DNA of 64,000 bases, taken from Massospora cicadina. Taxonomy: Eukaryota; Entomophthoromycota; Entomophthoromycetes; Entomophthorales; Entomophthoraceae. This document shows positions 11,499 through 21,424 of the stretch, piece after piece. Where the stretch lies: positions 1 through 64,000 of the forward strand of contig JAKSZP010014907.1 of NCBI GenBank assembly GCA_022478985.1, in the 5' to 3' direction. The stretch's first letter is position 1. Each line of letters begins with the position of its first letter. The translations under genes were made by a program, and so were the position numbers. The notes under the pieces were generated by a model. That model searched no databases. It was given only the letters and a program-made list of their open reading frames with translations, and had not been told where the DNA came from.

Positions 11499-11553
11499 CT
11501 CTGGCACCTAGGCTGGCAGGCCAGTCTAATTCTTACATGCTGTTTGCCTGACA
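11499..11553 (+). repeat. A1 5' LTR, last part
   Basis: After the duplicated ctctg (11499-11503) the remaining 50 bases of the A1 LTR follow, ending TGCCTGACA at 11553. It matches 16404-16453 of the 3' LTR. Confidence 0.9.
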
Positions 11554-11615
11554 TAATCAACCAACCATTATATTTATCCATTTTCGCCTTTCTCGCATAT
11601 ATGGGCGCGCAATAG
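11504..11615 (+). pseudogene. A1 LTR-encoded hydrophobic ORF, second part
   Basis: The frame begun at 3964 resumes here, with WHLGWQASLILTCC, crosses the LTR end at 11553 and the PBS, and reaches FAFLAYMGAQ before a TAG at 11613-11615. In A3 this codon is TGT and the frame runs on. The same frame continues past the A1 stop with residues alignable to A3 up to the protease region, so the stop is probably a late mutation in a longer polyprotein frame. Confidence 0.55.
11554..11570 (+). promoter_or_regulatory. A1 primer-binding site, candidate for self-priming
   Basis: It reads TAATCAACCAACCATTA directly after the LTR. AATCAACCAA is the exact complement of TTGGTTGATT in the A3 3' LTR and differs at two positions from the complement of the A1 LTR segment 3906-3915. 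No TGG-type tRNA site is present. Confidence 0.5.
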
Positions 11616-12230
11616 TCATTTCTTTTTCAACTGAACCAAGTTGTGAAAAAGATTATCTCTGTCAACATTAGCCCTTTCCCACTCAAGACTCTAAACCCAT
11701 ACCTCATAGTTGCCGCGGCTATTCTGCCCATGTCAGCAGAATCTGACATCCGACTTGCAACAAGTTTACCCCCATAAGAGCCTAGCGGTTTCCCCTGACC
11801 CCACTACTATCTCTTTGGTATCACTGGATTCATCCACAACTACCAATAAAGAGAACTTCGCTTACTTCTTATTACCATGAAGATTAGTGTTGGGTCCCAT
11901 CACATCTCCTTTGAGGCCCTAGTGGACACCGGAGCTGCAGGCAATTTTATGAGTGTAGAACTGTCCCAGTAATTGGAACTTGACCTGGATGCAGGACCTT
12001 CAGTGATAGTTGTGTCATCAGCCTCCCAAACCTCAAACCTGGTTCACTGACCAGTCACATTTTCAATACACCAGTTCAGCTTCTGCGACTGCTTTTCTGC
12101 TATTCCAAACTTGGTGTTTCTGGTGATCTTAGGAATGGGATGGTGGTGCCGGCAACATGTCAATATCCATCTAAAGTCTAACATGCTGTCATTTGTTAAT
12201 GATCAACTGGAGAGTAGATTCCCCCTAATT
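11616..12230 (+). pseudogene. A1 leader and aspartic protease
   Basis: The short leader (11616-11876) replaces the whole Gag region found in A2. A block LKTLNPYLIVAAAILPMS in it is conserved with A3. An ATG at 11877 is followed by EALVDTGAAGNFMSVELSQ with the DTGA active site intact near 11920-11945. The C-terminal block LVFLVILGMGWW lies near 12108-12150. Stops after the active-site region and near 12048 break the frame. Confidence 0.8.
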
Positions 12231-13100
12231 GACACTCTTAAGCTCAAGGTCACAGTTCTATAAGAACCTTGTCGCTCCTGTGGGCATACCATCTGATTTT
12301 CCAGAAAGTTTAATGCGCTATCAAAGCATTTTCAATTCTGAAAAGGCGGATCATCTGTTTTCTCACACTAAATTTGATTGTGGATTCTGTACAATGGTGG
12401 AGTTGGTGAATATCAACTGCCCATTGTATCCCCACACAGCAGAGGAGGAGGCTGCGCTCAACACTTGGTTAGACAATATGGTGAAAAAAGGGTGGTTGTT
12501 TAAGGAGACATCGCCAGTCACATCTCCCATTATCTTTGCTAAAAAAGCTGATGGTTCCCTCTGCCCCTGCGTGGACTATGTACACTTAAATAAAATCACA
12601 GTTTTCGATCCCTACCCCTGACTTTAGAGCAGACAATAAGCCAAGCAATTGCCAAATCCTGGGTGTTTTCCAAGATGGATCTCATCAACACTTTTAAGCA
12701 GATTTGGGTAATGAAAGGACAAGAATGGTTAACAGCAATCCAGATGAAGTGAGGCATTTTCCAATTCCGCATAATGCCCTTTGGGATGAAGAATGCCCCG
12801 CTACTTTTCATTAAATGATTGACAGTGTACTGGGTGACCTCCAGTTTACTTGCACAGTTGCATATATTGACAACATTCTGGCTCACTCCCTGACTCCCAA
12901 ACAACATGCTATTGACTTGGAAGTGGTCATGGCCACCTTGCATAATGCAGGCTTGTTCGTTAAGCCTTATAAATGTGAGTTCTTTAAGGAGGAAGTTACC
13001 TTTCTTGGGAACCTCGTCATTAAAGATGGCTACGTGATCCTCCCAATAAGTTGGATGCTATCCAAGAATGGCCAACTCTGACAACCCAGAAACATTTATG
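12229..13100 (+). pseudogene. A1 reverse transcriptase
   Basis: Open from 12229 to 12621 with CPLYPHTAEEEAALNTWLDN and SPVTSPIIFAKKADGSLCPC, then shifted. Further blocks are FSKMDL near 12670-12690, QEWLTAI near 12720-12740, MPFGMKNAP near 12775-12800 and VAYIDNILAHS near 12857-12890. The active-site YIDD has become YIDN, and a small deletion lies at the NAP(A)TF block near 12797. The enzyme would be dead even without the frameshifts. Confidence 0.85.
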
Positions 13101-13179
13101 AATTTTCTTGTGAACCATCATTTTTTGTAAAAAAATTCCCTGGAACTTTCTCAGCTTGCTGCCCCGCTTACCTCCTTGC

Positions 13180-13660
13180 AGTGAAGAATGTACCATTCCG
13201 CTGGATGCCCAAATGCCAACAGGCGTTTGAATCAATCAAAGAGGTGTTTCTATCCCCTCTCATTTTGAAACACGTGGATCCCACCAAGCTGTATATTGTT
13301 GCATGTGATGCCTCCTAAGTAGCAGTGGGAGCGGTGTTACTTTAAGAGCATTATGGCTTGGAACATCCGGTCACCTATTTTTACCAAAAGTTTACCTCTA
13401 CGGAGCAGTATTGGGCCATCAATGACAAGGAGTTGGCAGCCATAGCCTGGGCATTAACTCATTGGAGGTACCTGTTACAGGGTGCTCAACGTGAGTTAAC
13501 AGTCCGCACGGATCACCAGGCTCTCTTGTATTTTTGTAAAACCCAGAAATTGGCACACCAGCAAGCACAAACCTATTGGGACTTGTTCATTTTCAATTTC
13601 AAATATAAATTTGTAAAAGGTGCGCTTAATGTACTTCACGATTTCCTCAGCTGAAACCCC
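13180..13660 (+). pseudogene. A1 RNase H
   Basis: The region reads KLYIVACDAS near 13290-13312, then stop, VAVGAVLL (with a stop at VLL), HPVTYFYQKF near 13362-13390, NDKELAAIAWALTHWRYLLQGA near 13420-13485 and RTDHQALLYF near 13508-13535. These are the core blocks of the Ty3/gypsy RNase H. It is open from 13358 to 13654, ending at the DFLS tether that normally reads DALSR. Confidence 0.85.
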
Positions 13661-13687
13661 ACACATTGCCCCACAGATTCAGAAGAA

Positions 13688-14850
13688 GTGGATCTTGTTA
13701 CCATTATTCCCACTGCCAAAATTTTGACAATTGTTCCCCCTGCCATTTCTTCAGCTGTCCTTGCCCCCAATGCCCCGCTTGTGGCTCAGGTCTTAGCTGG
13801 TCAATTGGCCTGCCCTGAGGGGGTGGAGTTATTTGAACAATTGACCCTTCAAAATCATAAACACTCTCTGTACTCCTTGGTGAAGGGACTCGTCTATTTT
13901 AGGTCGAAAATTTGGGTTCCCCCTCTTTTCTGAACTGAGGTATTTCGTGCGCATCATGACCCTCCCACAATCGGCCATCTGGGCAACAAAAAATGCATTA
14001 AACTGATTAAGTGAACCTATAACTGGGTGGGATTGATAAAGGAAGTTCTGATTTGGATTGCCGATTGTGTTACCTGTGCTTAGACAAATTCAGACCGCTC
14101 AGGAAGGAAGGACTCCTACATTCATTACAACATGCGGAGGGTCCATGGACATTGGTGTCTGTGGACTTTATTGTCAAACTCTATTGTAATAATGGGTTCA
14201 CGGCAGTCATGGTGGTGGTTGATCGCATCACAAAATTTTCTCTTTTTATTCCCTGTACTTCTTCAATCACATATGAAGAGACTTTCAGCTCTTCGTTCAC
14301 CATGTGTTCTCAATGTTTAGTCTCCCACAGGAGATCATTAGTGACCGTGGACCCCAATTTACAGCACATTTTTGGAATGAGCTATTGTCCATCCTAAAAA
14401 TCACCCCCTGTCGCTCCACTGCTTACCACCCACAATCCAACGGGCAGACTGAGCATGTTAACCAAATTTTGGAGCAGTATTTGCGCTGTTACACTTTGGC
14501 CACCCAGGATACTTGGGTGAATGACCTCCCTTTAGCCCAGTTCTCTTATAATAACAGAACTCACGCCTCTATGGGGTTTTCTCCTATGAGGCAATGTTAG
14601 GATATAACCCCTTCTTATCAGTTGGTCATTTTATATGCTCAGAGGTTCCTGCTGCTAAAGATCACGTTGAGCATATCTGGTCAACTCAGTCCTTAGTCCA
14701 GGAGCACCTCACAAAAGCTACTAATGATTATAAGCGGTTTGTGTTTAAAAACAGCTTTCCAGTCATGATATCATGGTGGGTTCTCACATCATGTTGGACA
14801 CTCGCCACCTGCAGATGCTGGTACCTTCCCAAAAGTTTTTAAGCAAACGT
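13688..14850 (+). pseudogene. A1 integrase catalytic region
   Basis: A linker (13688-13933) is followed by the zinc part with HHDPPTIGHLGNKKCIKLI (13955-14010) and DCVTC near 14062-14076. The core has LVSVDFIVKL near 14150-14180, FSLPQEIISDRGPQF near 14311-14355 (the ancestral SLTDRG-type aspartate is present in that frame) and NGQTEHVNQILEQYLRCY near 14440-14495. Two or more frameshifts separate these blocks. The downstream FSYNNRTHASMGFSP block is near 14540-14585. Confidence 0.85.
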
Positions 14851-15298
14851 TAGGGTCCCCACCTGGTGGAGGAAGACTTGGGCAATGGTGCATTTCAGTT
14901 GAAACTGCCAGCTCATCGGAAACAGCATCTCATCTTTCATGTGTCCCTGTTGTCCCCATTCAAGGGGCTCATCCCCGCTGAACCTGACCTATTGTAATTG
15001 AGGATGCAGAAGAAGCTGAGGTGGAAAACATCTTAGCATCCTGCAAATCCTGGTGGTCAGTCCAGTATCTCGTGGCCTGGAAAGGGTATCTAGCTTATGA
15101 GAACAGTTGGGTTAAGGCTTGCAATTGTGCTAACTGCATGGAGCTGGTCAAGGCATTCCACAAATCCCACCCTAATTCCCCCATCCCCCAAAATGTTGCA
15201 ACAGTAATGGCGATCAAGCTACCCAAGGCACATAAGAATGTGGCCCTCATGCAGTTTCCCAGCGGCGGCGCCCTTCCTTTGGAAAAAGGAAAGGGTAA
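14850..15298 (+). pseudogene. A1 integrase C-terminus with chromodomain
   Basis: Blocks such as LPAHRKQHLIFHVSLLSPFKG (14905-14970, across small shifts) match the post-core region of chromovirus integrases. The chromodomain reads VQYLVAWKGYLAYENSWV near 15058-15115 and is open from 15021 to 15326. It keeps two of the aromatic residues that normally bind methylated lysine. The frame runs on into the 3' LTR. Confidence 0.8.
15281..15298 (+). promoter_or_regulatory. A1 polypurine tract
   Basis: GGAAAAAGGAAAGGGTAA abuts the 3' LTR start TGTAAGTCC. It is the expected plus-strand primer. A2 has GGAAAAAGAAAAGGGTAA at the same place. Confidence 0.8.
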
Positions 15299-16453
15299 TG
15301 TAAGTCCAGGGGAACATCCCCTGTGAGTCGACTGGGCCCCCTTCCTGTTTCCAAACAAAATGCTCTGAAGAGGGTGGCAGTCCCTCTTGTCACCAAGGGC
15401 AATCTCGCCCACATGGTAGACAAGCGCTGGGCAACAGCCCTCCCTCTTGGGCCCCTCCCCCAATGCCCACATTTTCCTCTCCAGAACTGGTATGCCTGAT
15501 TGGTGAAATTTGTACCAAAATTGCTAAAATTAAGTCAATCAGTTCAGAAATGAGTGGAAATGAGCCCAATGATCAGGATCCACATAGTCAAAAAGGAATG
15601 AAGTTTGACTCATTATCCAGAATTACTGATGGTTTCAATTTTTCAACACCTCGATCATCAAAATTAACCCCCTCCCAAAATCATCAGGTATGATCTCCGA
15701 TGTGCAGGGAGCAGCATCTAACACCATCGGTAGTAGTTTGAAGCTCCCTTCCAGTCAATCAGGCATTGTGGCTGACACAATGCTTTTAACCAAATGAATG
15801 GCCCAGCGACCAGGCATGGGCGGGTTGGGCATCCTGAACTTGTTCCCAACCATTTGGGACCGCCCCTATGTGGGGTGGCCTTGGGGGATTCCAGTTGCTC
15901 ATCAGGCTAGACGCCATCATGCTAGCTGCTAGAAATGCAGTCGAGTCTCAGTTTGGGCATTCAAGGTTGAACTGACAGTGACTCAGCCTGCCACCAAATA
16001 CTTTAATGTTAGTTCCCAGTAAACTTATCTGTCCCCATTCCTGAATAATTTGCTGGTTAGGTCGAACTTGAGGGACCCAATCCCAGCTTGTTTCCTCTCC
16101 AATCAACCACTATTTGATCAGTCACATTGCACTGAGAAAATTGTTGGTCAATTTTTCTTTCCTAAATTTCACATTAAAAACTTTTTCAAAAAATTAGTTT
16201 TTTAGGTTGAAAAATAAACTTCCTTTTCCGCTGACCCTAACACTCCCCTCAGGGTCAACGGCCATACTTGTCTGGTATTTTATTATGTGCCTGTATGAGA
16301 TTCTGGCTCACCAGCAGTTTTTTGGAATATTCCTTTCCAGATCCATATCTGTCATACCAGCAGCAGTGCCTTTGGCATTCTGGTTTGCCATTCAGGTGCT
16401 CTGGCACCTAGGCTGGCAGGCCGGTCTAATTCTTACATGCTGTTTGCCTAACA
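15299..16453 (+). repeat. A1 3' LTR
   Basis: 1155 bp, TGTAAGTCC to CCTAACA. It is uninterrupted, so it served as the reference for the site of A2 in the 5' LTR. The TATA-like box is now TATTTGA and the RNA-start segment TTGTTGGTCAATT is kept near 16141-16153. The ATG of the LTR frame is mutated to AGG at 16204. Confidence 0.92.
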
Positions 16454-16992
16454 AAATCAAATCATTTAGTTCAGTTTGTGTAAATGGTTGTGGAGCAGCA
16501 TTGCCAAGATCATACTCCTCTTTGTTATCTTCAGTTTTTCACCTTGATTCAATTTCTGAACCATCAACTTCAGGTAAATGTTCTGGTTGCATAGGCACTA
16601 ATACGTCTGGACCATGAAGGACAGGACATAAAGCTGATGGCAGATTTGGATAGACAATGTTCTTTTTATTCTTTACATTGGAACTGTGAACACCAGTTGA
16701 ACAAAAGTAACAATCATCACTATGATTTTGATACTCTAATCAGACCATTAGAATGCCAAATTTAAAAGCATATTGTTCACCCTTTGACCACCGTCTCAGT
16801 CCTTCAACACATGTATAGCAAACATAGTGGGGTGCCCAAGTTTTGTCTTAATCTCCTAGTTTTATACCAAAATATGTGAGATACACTTGCCGCATAAACA
16901 ATGTTATATATCTTTTTTTGCCTTGACACTATTAACTCACCACAAATGTAACAAAAGGAATCTTCAGACTTTTTACAGCCTCTTGATTCCAT
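16454..16992 (-). pseudogene. N-terminal third of the DNA-transposon protein
   Basis: On the minus strand an ATG at 16992 opens a frame with a paired-cysteine motif SFCYICGELI. After a shift near 16810 come RWSKGE-type residues, then DDCYFCSTGVH near 16680-16715 and a stretch NKKNIVYPNLPSALCPVLHG near 16610-16665. It ends ALFTQTELNDL-like at the insertion point and continues at 3057. The CxxC pairs suggest a zinc-binding N-terminus. The family is one I recall as uncharacterised metazoan proteins. Confidence 0.7.
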
Positions 16993-17264
16993 TTTGAACA
17001 CTGGATGTTTGCTTTTTGGCGTATATCCACTGACACAAACACTTTTGGTTGTGGAGGTTACATACCAACGGTTGCTCCAACACTGGCAGCTGAGATGTAC
17101 AACATGTTTAATGACAAAAGTGCTGCCATCTGCCAGTTTATGATGTCAACGATTTGTTTTTTATCCTAAAATGATAGATGGCAGCTTTTTTTATGTATTT
17201 AAATCTGTCAGTACGTCTTATATAATTTTTTTCAATATATAACACATTGGAGCTGGTCAAAAAA

Positions 17265-17571
17265 GATGTTAACACAACAACTAAAATAGTGTGTGTTTTA
17301 TTTTCTATATTTCTATATTCTATTATATTAGTCTATTATAAGCTGCAAAATATTACGTCTTATAAAATACAAACCTATCTCACTCTGTCATTAAGTCTCA
17401 TATTTGTGATATTTTTCAACATATATTACATTTAGCAACTTGTAATTTGCAAAAATTCTGACATGATGGAAAGAAACTAAGGTCATTTTTTGGATTCAAT
17501 GCTTAAACATATATAGAACCCATCCTCAAAACTTGAAAAACATGATGCAACCAAAAAATGCAGGCCTGTGT
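17265..17571 (-). repeat. Right terminal inverted repeat of the DNA transposon
   Basis: Inverse counterpart of 1625-1925. It ends outward with TGCAGGCCTGTGT at 17571. The inner 80 bases are AT-rich (CTATATTTCTATATT is shared by both sides). Confidence 0.8.
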
Positions 17572-17867
17572 AATTATTAATCTTAAAAAGTTGGCTAACT
17601 TACTATCTATTATATAGGTAGAAGCTTTTTTTAATAAAAACCACCATAACAAATAAAGTATAGCGAGATGGGAGGTGTGCATATGAACCTGAGGATGATA
17701 AGCAGCTCAGAAGGCCTTGATGTTACAGCTAGTGGGATGTGAGAATATATATAAGAGATTCTCGGCAATTAATTTAAGAAGAATCAAGATGTAACCAATA
17801 GCAGCAAAGTGTTAGTATCAAGAAACAATCCAAGTTCTGGGCATGTTCAGAAAGCTGTAAAAAACAT
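17572..17867. other. Unassigned flank between DNA transposon and element B
   Basis: No coding motif is seen. It begins AT-rich and ends at the AACAT duplication (17863-17867) of element B. The matching sequence resumes at 37857. Confidence 0.5.
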
Positions 17868-18748
17868 TGTTGAATTTTTTGGGCCTAATTAGGATGGCTG
17901 GTTCTTCTTCTGCGGTAAGGTGGAGTCTTGAACATCTATTGTATGAAGACAATAGACCAGATGGTGACTATAGTTAAGATATTTTTTCTTGGTAATTACA
18001 TTTGAAGTCATATTCTTCTGTCATTACTTAGACGATGTCATGCTGCCCTGATCCTTGTGATCCCAAGTAAATCCTTGAATTATTACAACGTAAAGTGTTA
18101 AATACAAAAAAGCGTATAAATTAAACTATAAACTTGTGGTAATAGTTGATAATAATTTATTAGTATCAACTTGGGATAATTTATGGGGTTTGATGTTCAC
18201 CACATCTTACCCATGACGCCTCAAATTCAATGGCACTTGGCCAGAGAAAGTAATAAGTTTATTTGAGGGCCTACAATCCATTTGACTCAAGACATCTCAA
18301 ACGCCTCAGAGTTGGTCTCAAACTTGGAAATATTCTCAAGACAGCATTTCTAACGCATCTGCAAATAGATGAACTGATGCTCTTTTCAAGCAATTAGCAG
18401 CATATACCAAGGTGATTTGTACTACTAATTAGTAATTAATTTGATTGAAAACTCAATTGACATTAAAAACTAATTCTGACATAGACCAAAAAGCCCATGT
18501 GCCCAAGTCATCCAGTTGGCTATTATTTTATGTCTGACCAAACCAACAAAGTCCTTATGCCCATGTCATCATAGTCAAATATTATTAAGTGGAACCGCTA
18601 GTCTGCGGATCTTAAGCTTTGCATAAGATTAGGATATTCCTGATATATAAGCACTGATATCCAATATGATCCATAATAAATTAAGCATGTTAACATAATT
18701 ATGTCCCTATCAAATATCAAACAATAAGACCCAGTCAACAACTCAACA
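17868..18748 (-). repeat. B 3' LTR
   Basis: Matches 36980-37856. On the sense strand it starts at 18748 right after the purine tract AAGGTGGGGAAG (18749-18760). Confidence 0.92.
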
Positions 18749-20141
18749 CTTCCCCACCTTGACTGGATATAAGTGGCAAGTACCCTTTTCTCTTGTTGTC
18801 AATGTCTAACTTTTTGCACTCATCAAAATATAAACAATACATCAATAGTCTTTCTGCCACAGACAGACGAGTCTTCTTAAGACTAAGCAAGTCTATGTGG
18901 TGCGCCATGGTCAACTCAGGCATGTTGCCCACAGTTTCTCAAGCTGGATTGACCAGCTACGCTTCCACAATACCCAAGAGTTCAGCTTTGCATCCCACTG
19001 CAATTTCATCAATTATTAATGAATCCAAGCAGGCCCCCTTAGCTCCAAGTACTGTTCTCCAAACATCCCAATAGGTTGAGCGGGATCCTCCTTCATTCTC
19101 TCTAACTCTTCGGGATTCTGAAGCCAATCAACCCCAAGAAACCCTTATCTGACATCAATTTGCTTCAGATGGGGATCTTCTTCCTAACTTCTTGTTTTCC
19201 TTTTTCCATCTTCCCTTCCAACAATCTTGTTTCCTCTTTACACATGGGCAGTGTGGCTTCATTGGATTTTGAGCTTGATTCTATGTCAGAGATTATAAAT
19301 GCCTACTTGTTGTTCACACTTGCTAACAGCCCTGAGATTGTTGCATACAATATTTTTGAGGCCAATCAGGCCATTGTTTTCTGTAACTCAGTTTCTAGGC
19401 TTTGGTGCAAACTTGCTTTTGTGCATACAGATTTACACATCCCGTAGGGCCTTAAAACTCAGGTTTCCAAAGATTGGCACATCCTGGTGTTATACTGAGC
19501 CCTTTGCAAAAGCTTGGAAAAAGAGCTTCCTGAAAAGTATGTCTCACAGAAGGCTCTTATGGGTGCATGCATTTGCTTCCCTCCTTCCTCACTCCCCACT
19601 GATACCATGCCCAACATGCGCAGGGTTTTAGATGAGGCCCATTTGCAGATGTTTCATGTAAAAATTGTTCCTCCTCCCAGTTTACCCCTGCCTTGAAAGC
19701 CTTCTTGCCAATTGTATCTTCCTTTCTGCAGCATTTATTCCCAAATTGAACCTTTCTTGCCTGATCCAAAGTCCCTTCCAATGGTCTTTCCCTTTGGTTC
19801 AATGGCCTTTCTTAGCCAACAAGGCCAGCATGCCTGGTGCCAAGCCTTTTGGGTTTAGCGCATCTCTGACAGGGTCTTGATAGTTGAGACTTATATGAGA
19901 TTTGCATTTCTCTGATTCTGCTACAGGATTCTCAAGTTTGATCTCACTCTCCTCTCCCTCCTGAAGAAGGGTTACCTAGTTTCAACAATGATGAGGCACA
20001 CATATCTGAATAAATTTTATGGGTTGAATTATTTTTTGTATTTGTTATCTTATCTTATATTAATTTATTATTATATTATATATATACTATATCTTTCTTT
20101 TTATTTTTTTTTAACTTTTTTTTTACTTTTTTGTAGTATTA
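18749..20141. other. B 3' internal region of unknown content
   Basis: About 1.4 kb lies between the integrase end and the 3' LTR, after a purine tract at its left end. No pol motif is seen. Short open frames on the strand opposite to gag-pol (18793-19074, 19160-19447, 19299-19631) have a more even composition than the sense frames, but I do not recognise them. A T-rich tract fills 20030-20150. An env-like gene or an antisense ORF, as known in some plant gypsy elements, is possible but unproven. Confidence 0.4.
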
Positions 20142-20266
20142 TTATTCTTTATGATACAGATGAAGGAACTTAGCGTGTACTTGATTCACAACCCAGCCAC
20201 CTTGATCCTTAATGGTATATACTTCTTCAGATTTCTCCAATACAGTAAACAGACCTTTAAAGCGAG
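20142..20266 (-). pseudogene. B integrase C-terminal tail
   Basis: It reads GLFTVLEKSEEVYTIKDQGG and VVNQVHAKFLHLY on the minus strand, the same tail as in C (TGVDTYTIKDPTSGQIIN). A3 interrupts it at 20266; the gene goes on at 26340. The GCGAG duplication marks the site. Confidence 0.75.
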
Positions 20267-21424
20267 TGTCAGGCGAACAGCAAGTAAGAATTAGACTGGC
20301 CTGCCAGCCAAGGTGCCAGAGCACCCAAACAGCAAACCAGAATTCCCAAGGCACTGCTGCTGATACAATGAATATGAAACTTGAAAGGAGTTCCACCAAT
20401 ATCAGCCAGTGAGCCAGAATTTTGTACAGACACAAAATAAAATACCAGACAAACATGGCCGTTAATCCTGAGGGGTATGAGAGCATCAGTGAAAAAGGTG
20501 GCCTTTTTGTCAACATACAAAAACTAGGTTTTGGGGAAGGTTTTTTAATGAAAAATTTTAAGGAAGAAAAATCAACCAACAATTTTCTCAGTATGATGCA
20601 ACTGATTAAATAGCAGTCGATTTGGAGGGGAAACAAGCCAGGATAAGGTCCCGCAAGTTTGAAATAACCAGGGAATTGTTTGGGAATGGGGAATAGATAA
20701 ACTACTGGGAACTGACATTAAAGAATTTGGCAGCAGGCCAAGTCACTGTTGGTTTGACCTTAAAAATCTGAACTGAGGCTCAACTGCATTTCTGATGGTT
20801 GATGCAATGGTGTTTAGCCTGATGAGCAGCTGGAATCCCCCAAGGCCACCCCACATAGGGGTGGGCCCATTTGGTTGAGAATGGGTTTGGGACGTCCAAC
20901 CCGCCCATGCTCGGTCGCTGGGCCATTTGTTCAGTCAGTGGCATTGCATCAGGCGCAATACCCGATTTGTTAGCAGGAAGCTTCAAAACCTCATCGATGG
21001 TGTCCAATGCTGTTTCCTGCCCATCAGGGTAATCTCTGACAAATTTGGGAGGGGAGACTTTTCTGATTGTCATGTTAACTGAATCACAACCATTGGGCAT
21101 TCCAGCTAATAGATCAGTCTTCATACCTTTTTGACCATTTGAAATCCAAGCATTGGGCTGATTGCCACTCAAATTAGTTATGATCAATTTCATTTCAACA
21201 ATCTTGGCGCAGATTTCACTGATTCCTCAAAGCAGTTCTGCTGAGGAGAGTGTGGGTAACGGAAGAAGGATCTGAAGTGGGAGGGCTGTTACCCAGCACT
21301 TGTCTACCATGTGAGTGAGATCACCTTGAGTAATGAGGGGTACAGCCATCCTCTTTGGTGCCTTCTTGCTCAGGAACAGGAAATGGCTCAATCAACACCC
21401 AAAGGATGTTCCCCAGGACTTACA
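20267..21424 (-). repeat. A3 3' LTR
   Basis: Sense strand starts TGTAAGTCCTGGGG at 21424 and ends CGCCTGACA at 20267. It includes a copy of the LTR-encoded frame, with an ATG at 20516, that runs past the LTR into element B. The inferred RNA-start segment reads TTGGTTGATT here. Confidence 0.92.

Larger units (their letters stand above)
3058..16453 (+). mobile_element. LTR retrotransposon A1 (chromovirus, gag-less), hosts A2
   Basis: The element runs from TGTAAGTCC at 3058 to CCTAACA at 16453 and is flanked by a perfect 5-bp duplication AAATC (3053-3057 and 16454-16458). The LTRs are 1156 bp (left, after joining its two halves) and 1155 bp (right). A2 sits in the left LTR. Without A2 the element is about 6.06 kb, almost the same as A3 (6.07 kb). 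Its 3745-bp internal part holds protease, RT, RNase H, integrase and chromodomain but no Gag region. Many stops and shifts show that it is dead. Confidence 0.9.
1625..17571 (-). mobile_element. DNA transposon with long TIRs, split by 13.4 kb of LTR elements
   Basis: Inverted repeats of about 305 bp bound this unit (1625-1925 and 17265-17571). Its one gene, on the minus strand, ends at the inner edge of the left TIR and starts a few hundred bases inside the right TIR. A plus-strand LTR element (3058-16453) with 5-bp duplication AAATC interrupts the gene. Removing the insert and one duplication copy leaves about 2546 bp, a compact single-gene transposon. The outer ends read ACACARGCCTGCA. I could not fix its own target-site duplication, so the superfamily is open. 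Confidence 0.75.

Noticed and set aside
15021..15326. Chromodomain frame as a host chromobox gene
   Set aside because: It directly follows the integrase core and purine tract of A1 and is repeated in A2 and A3, so it is the chromovirus integrase tail.
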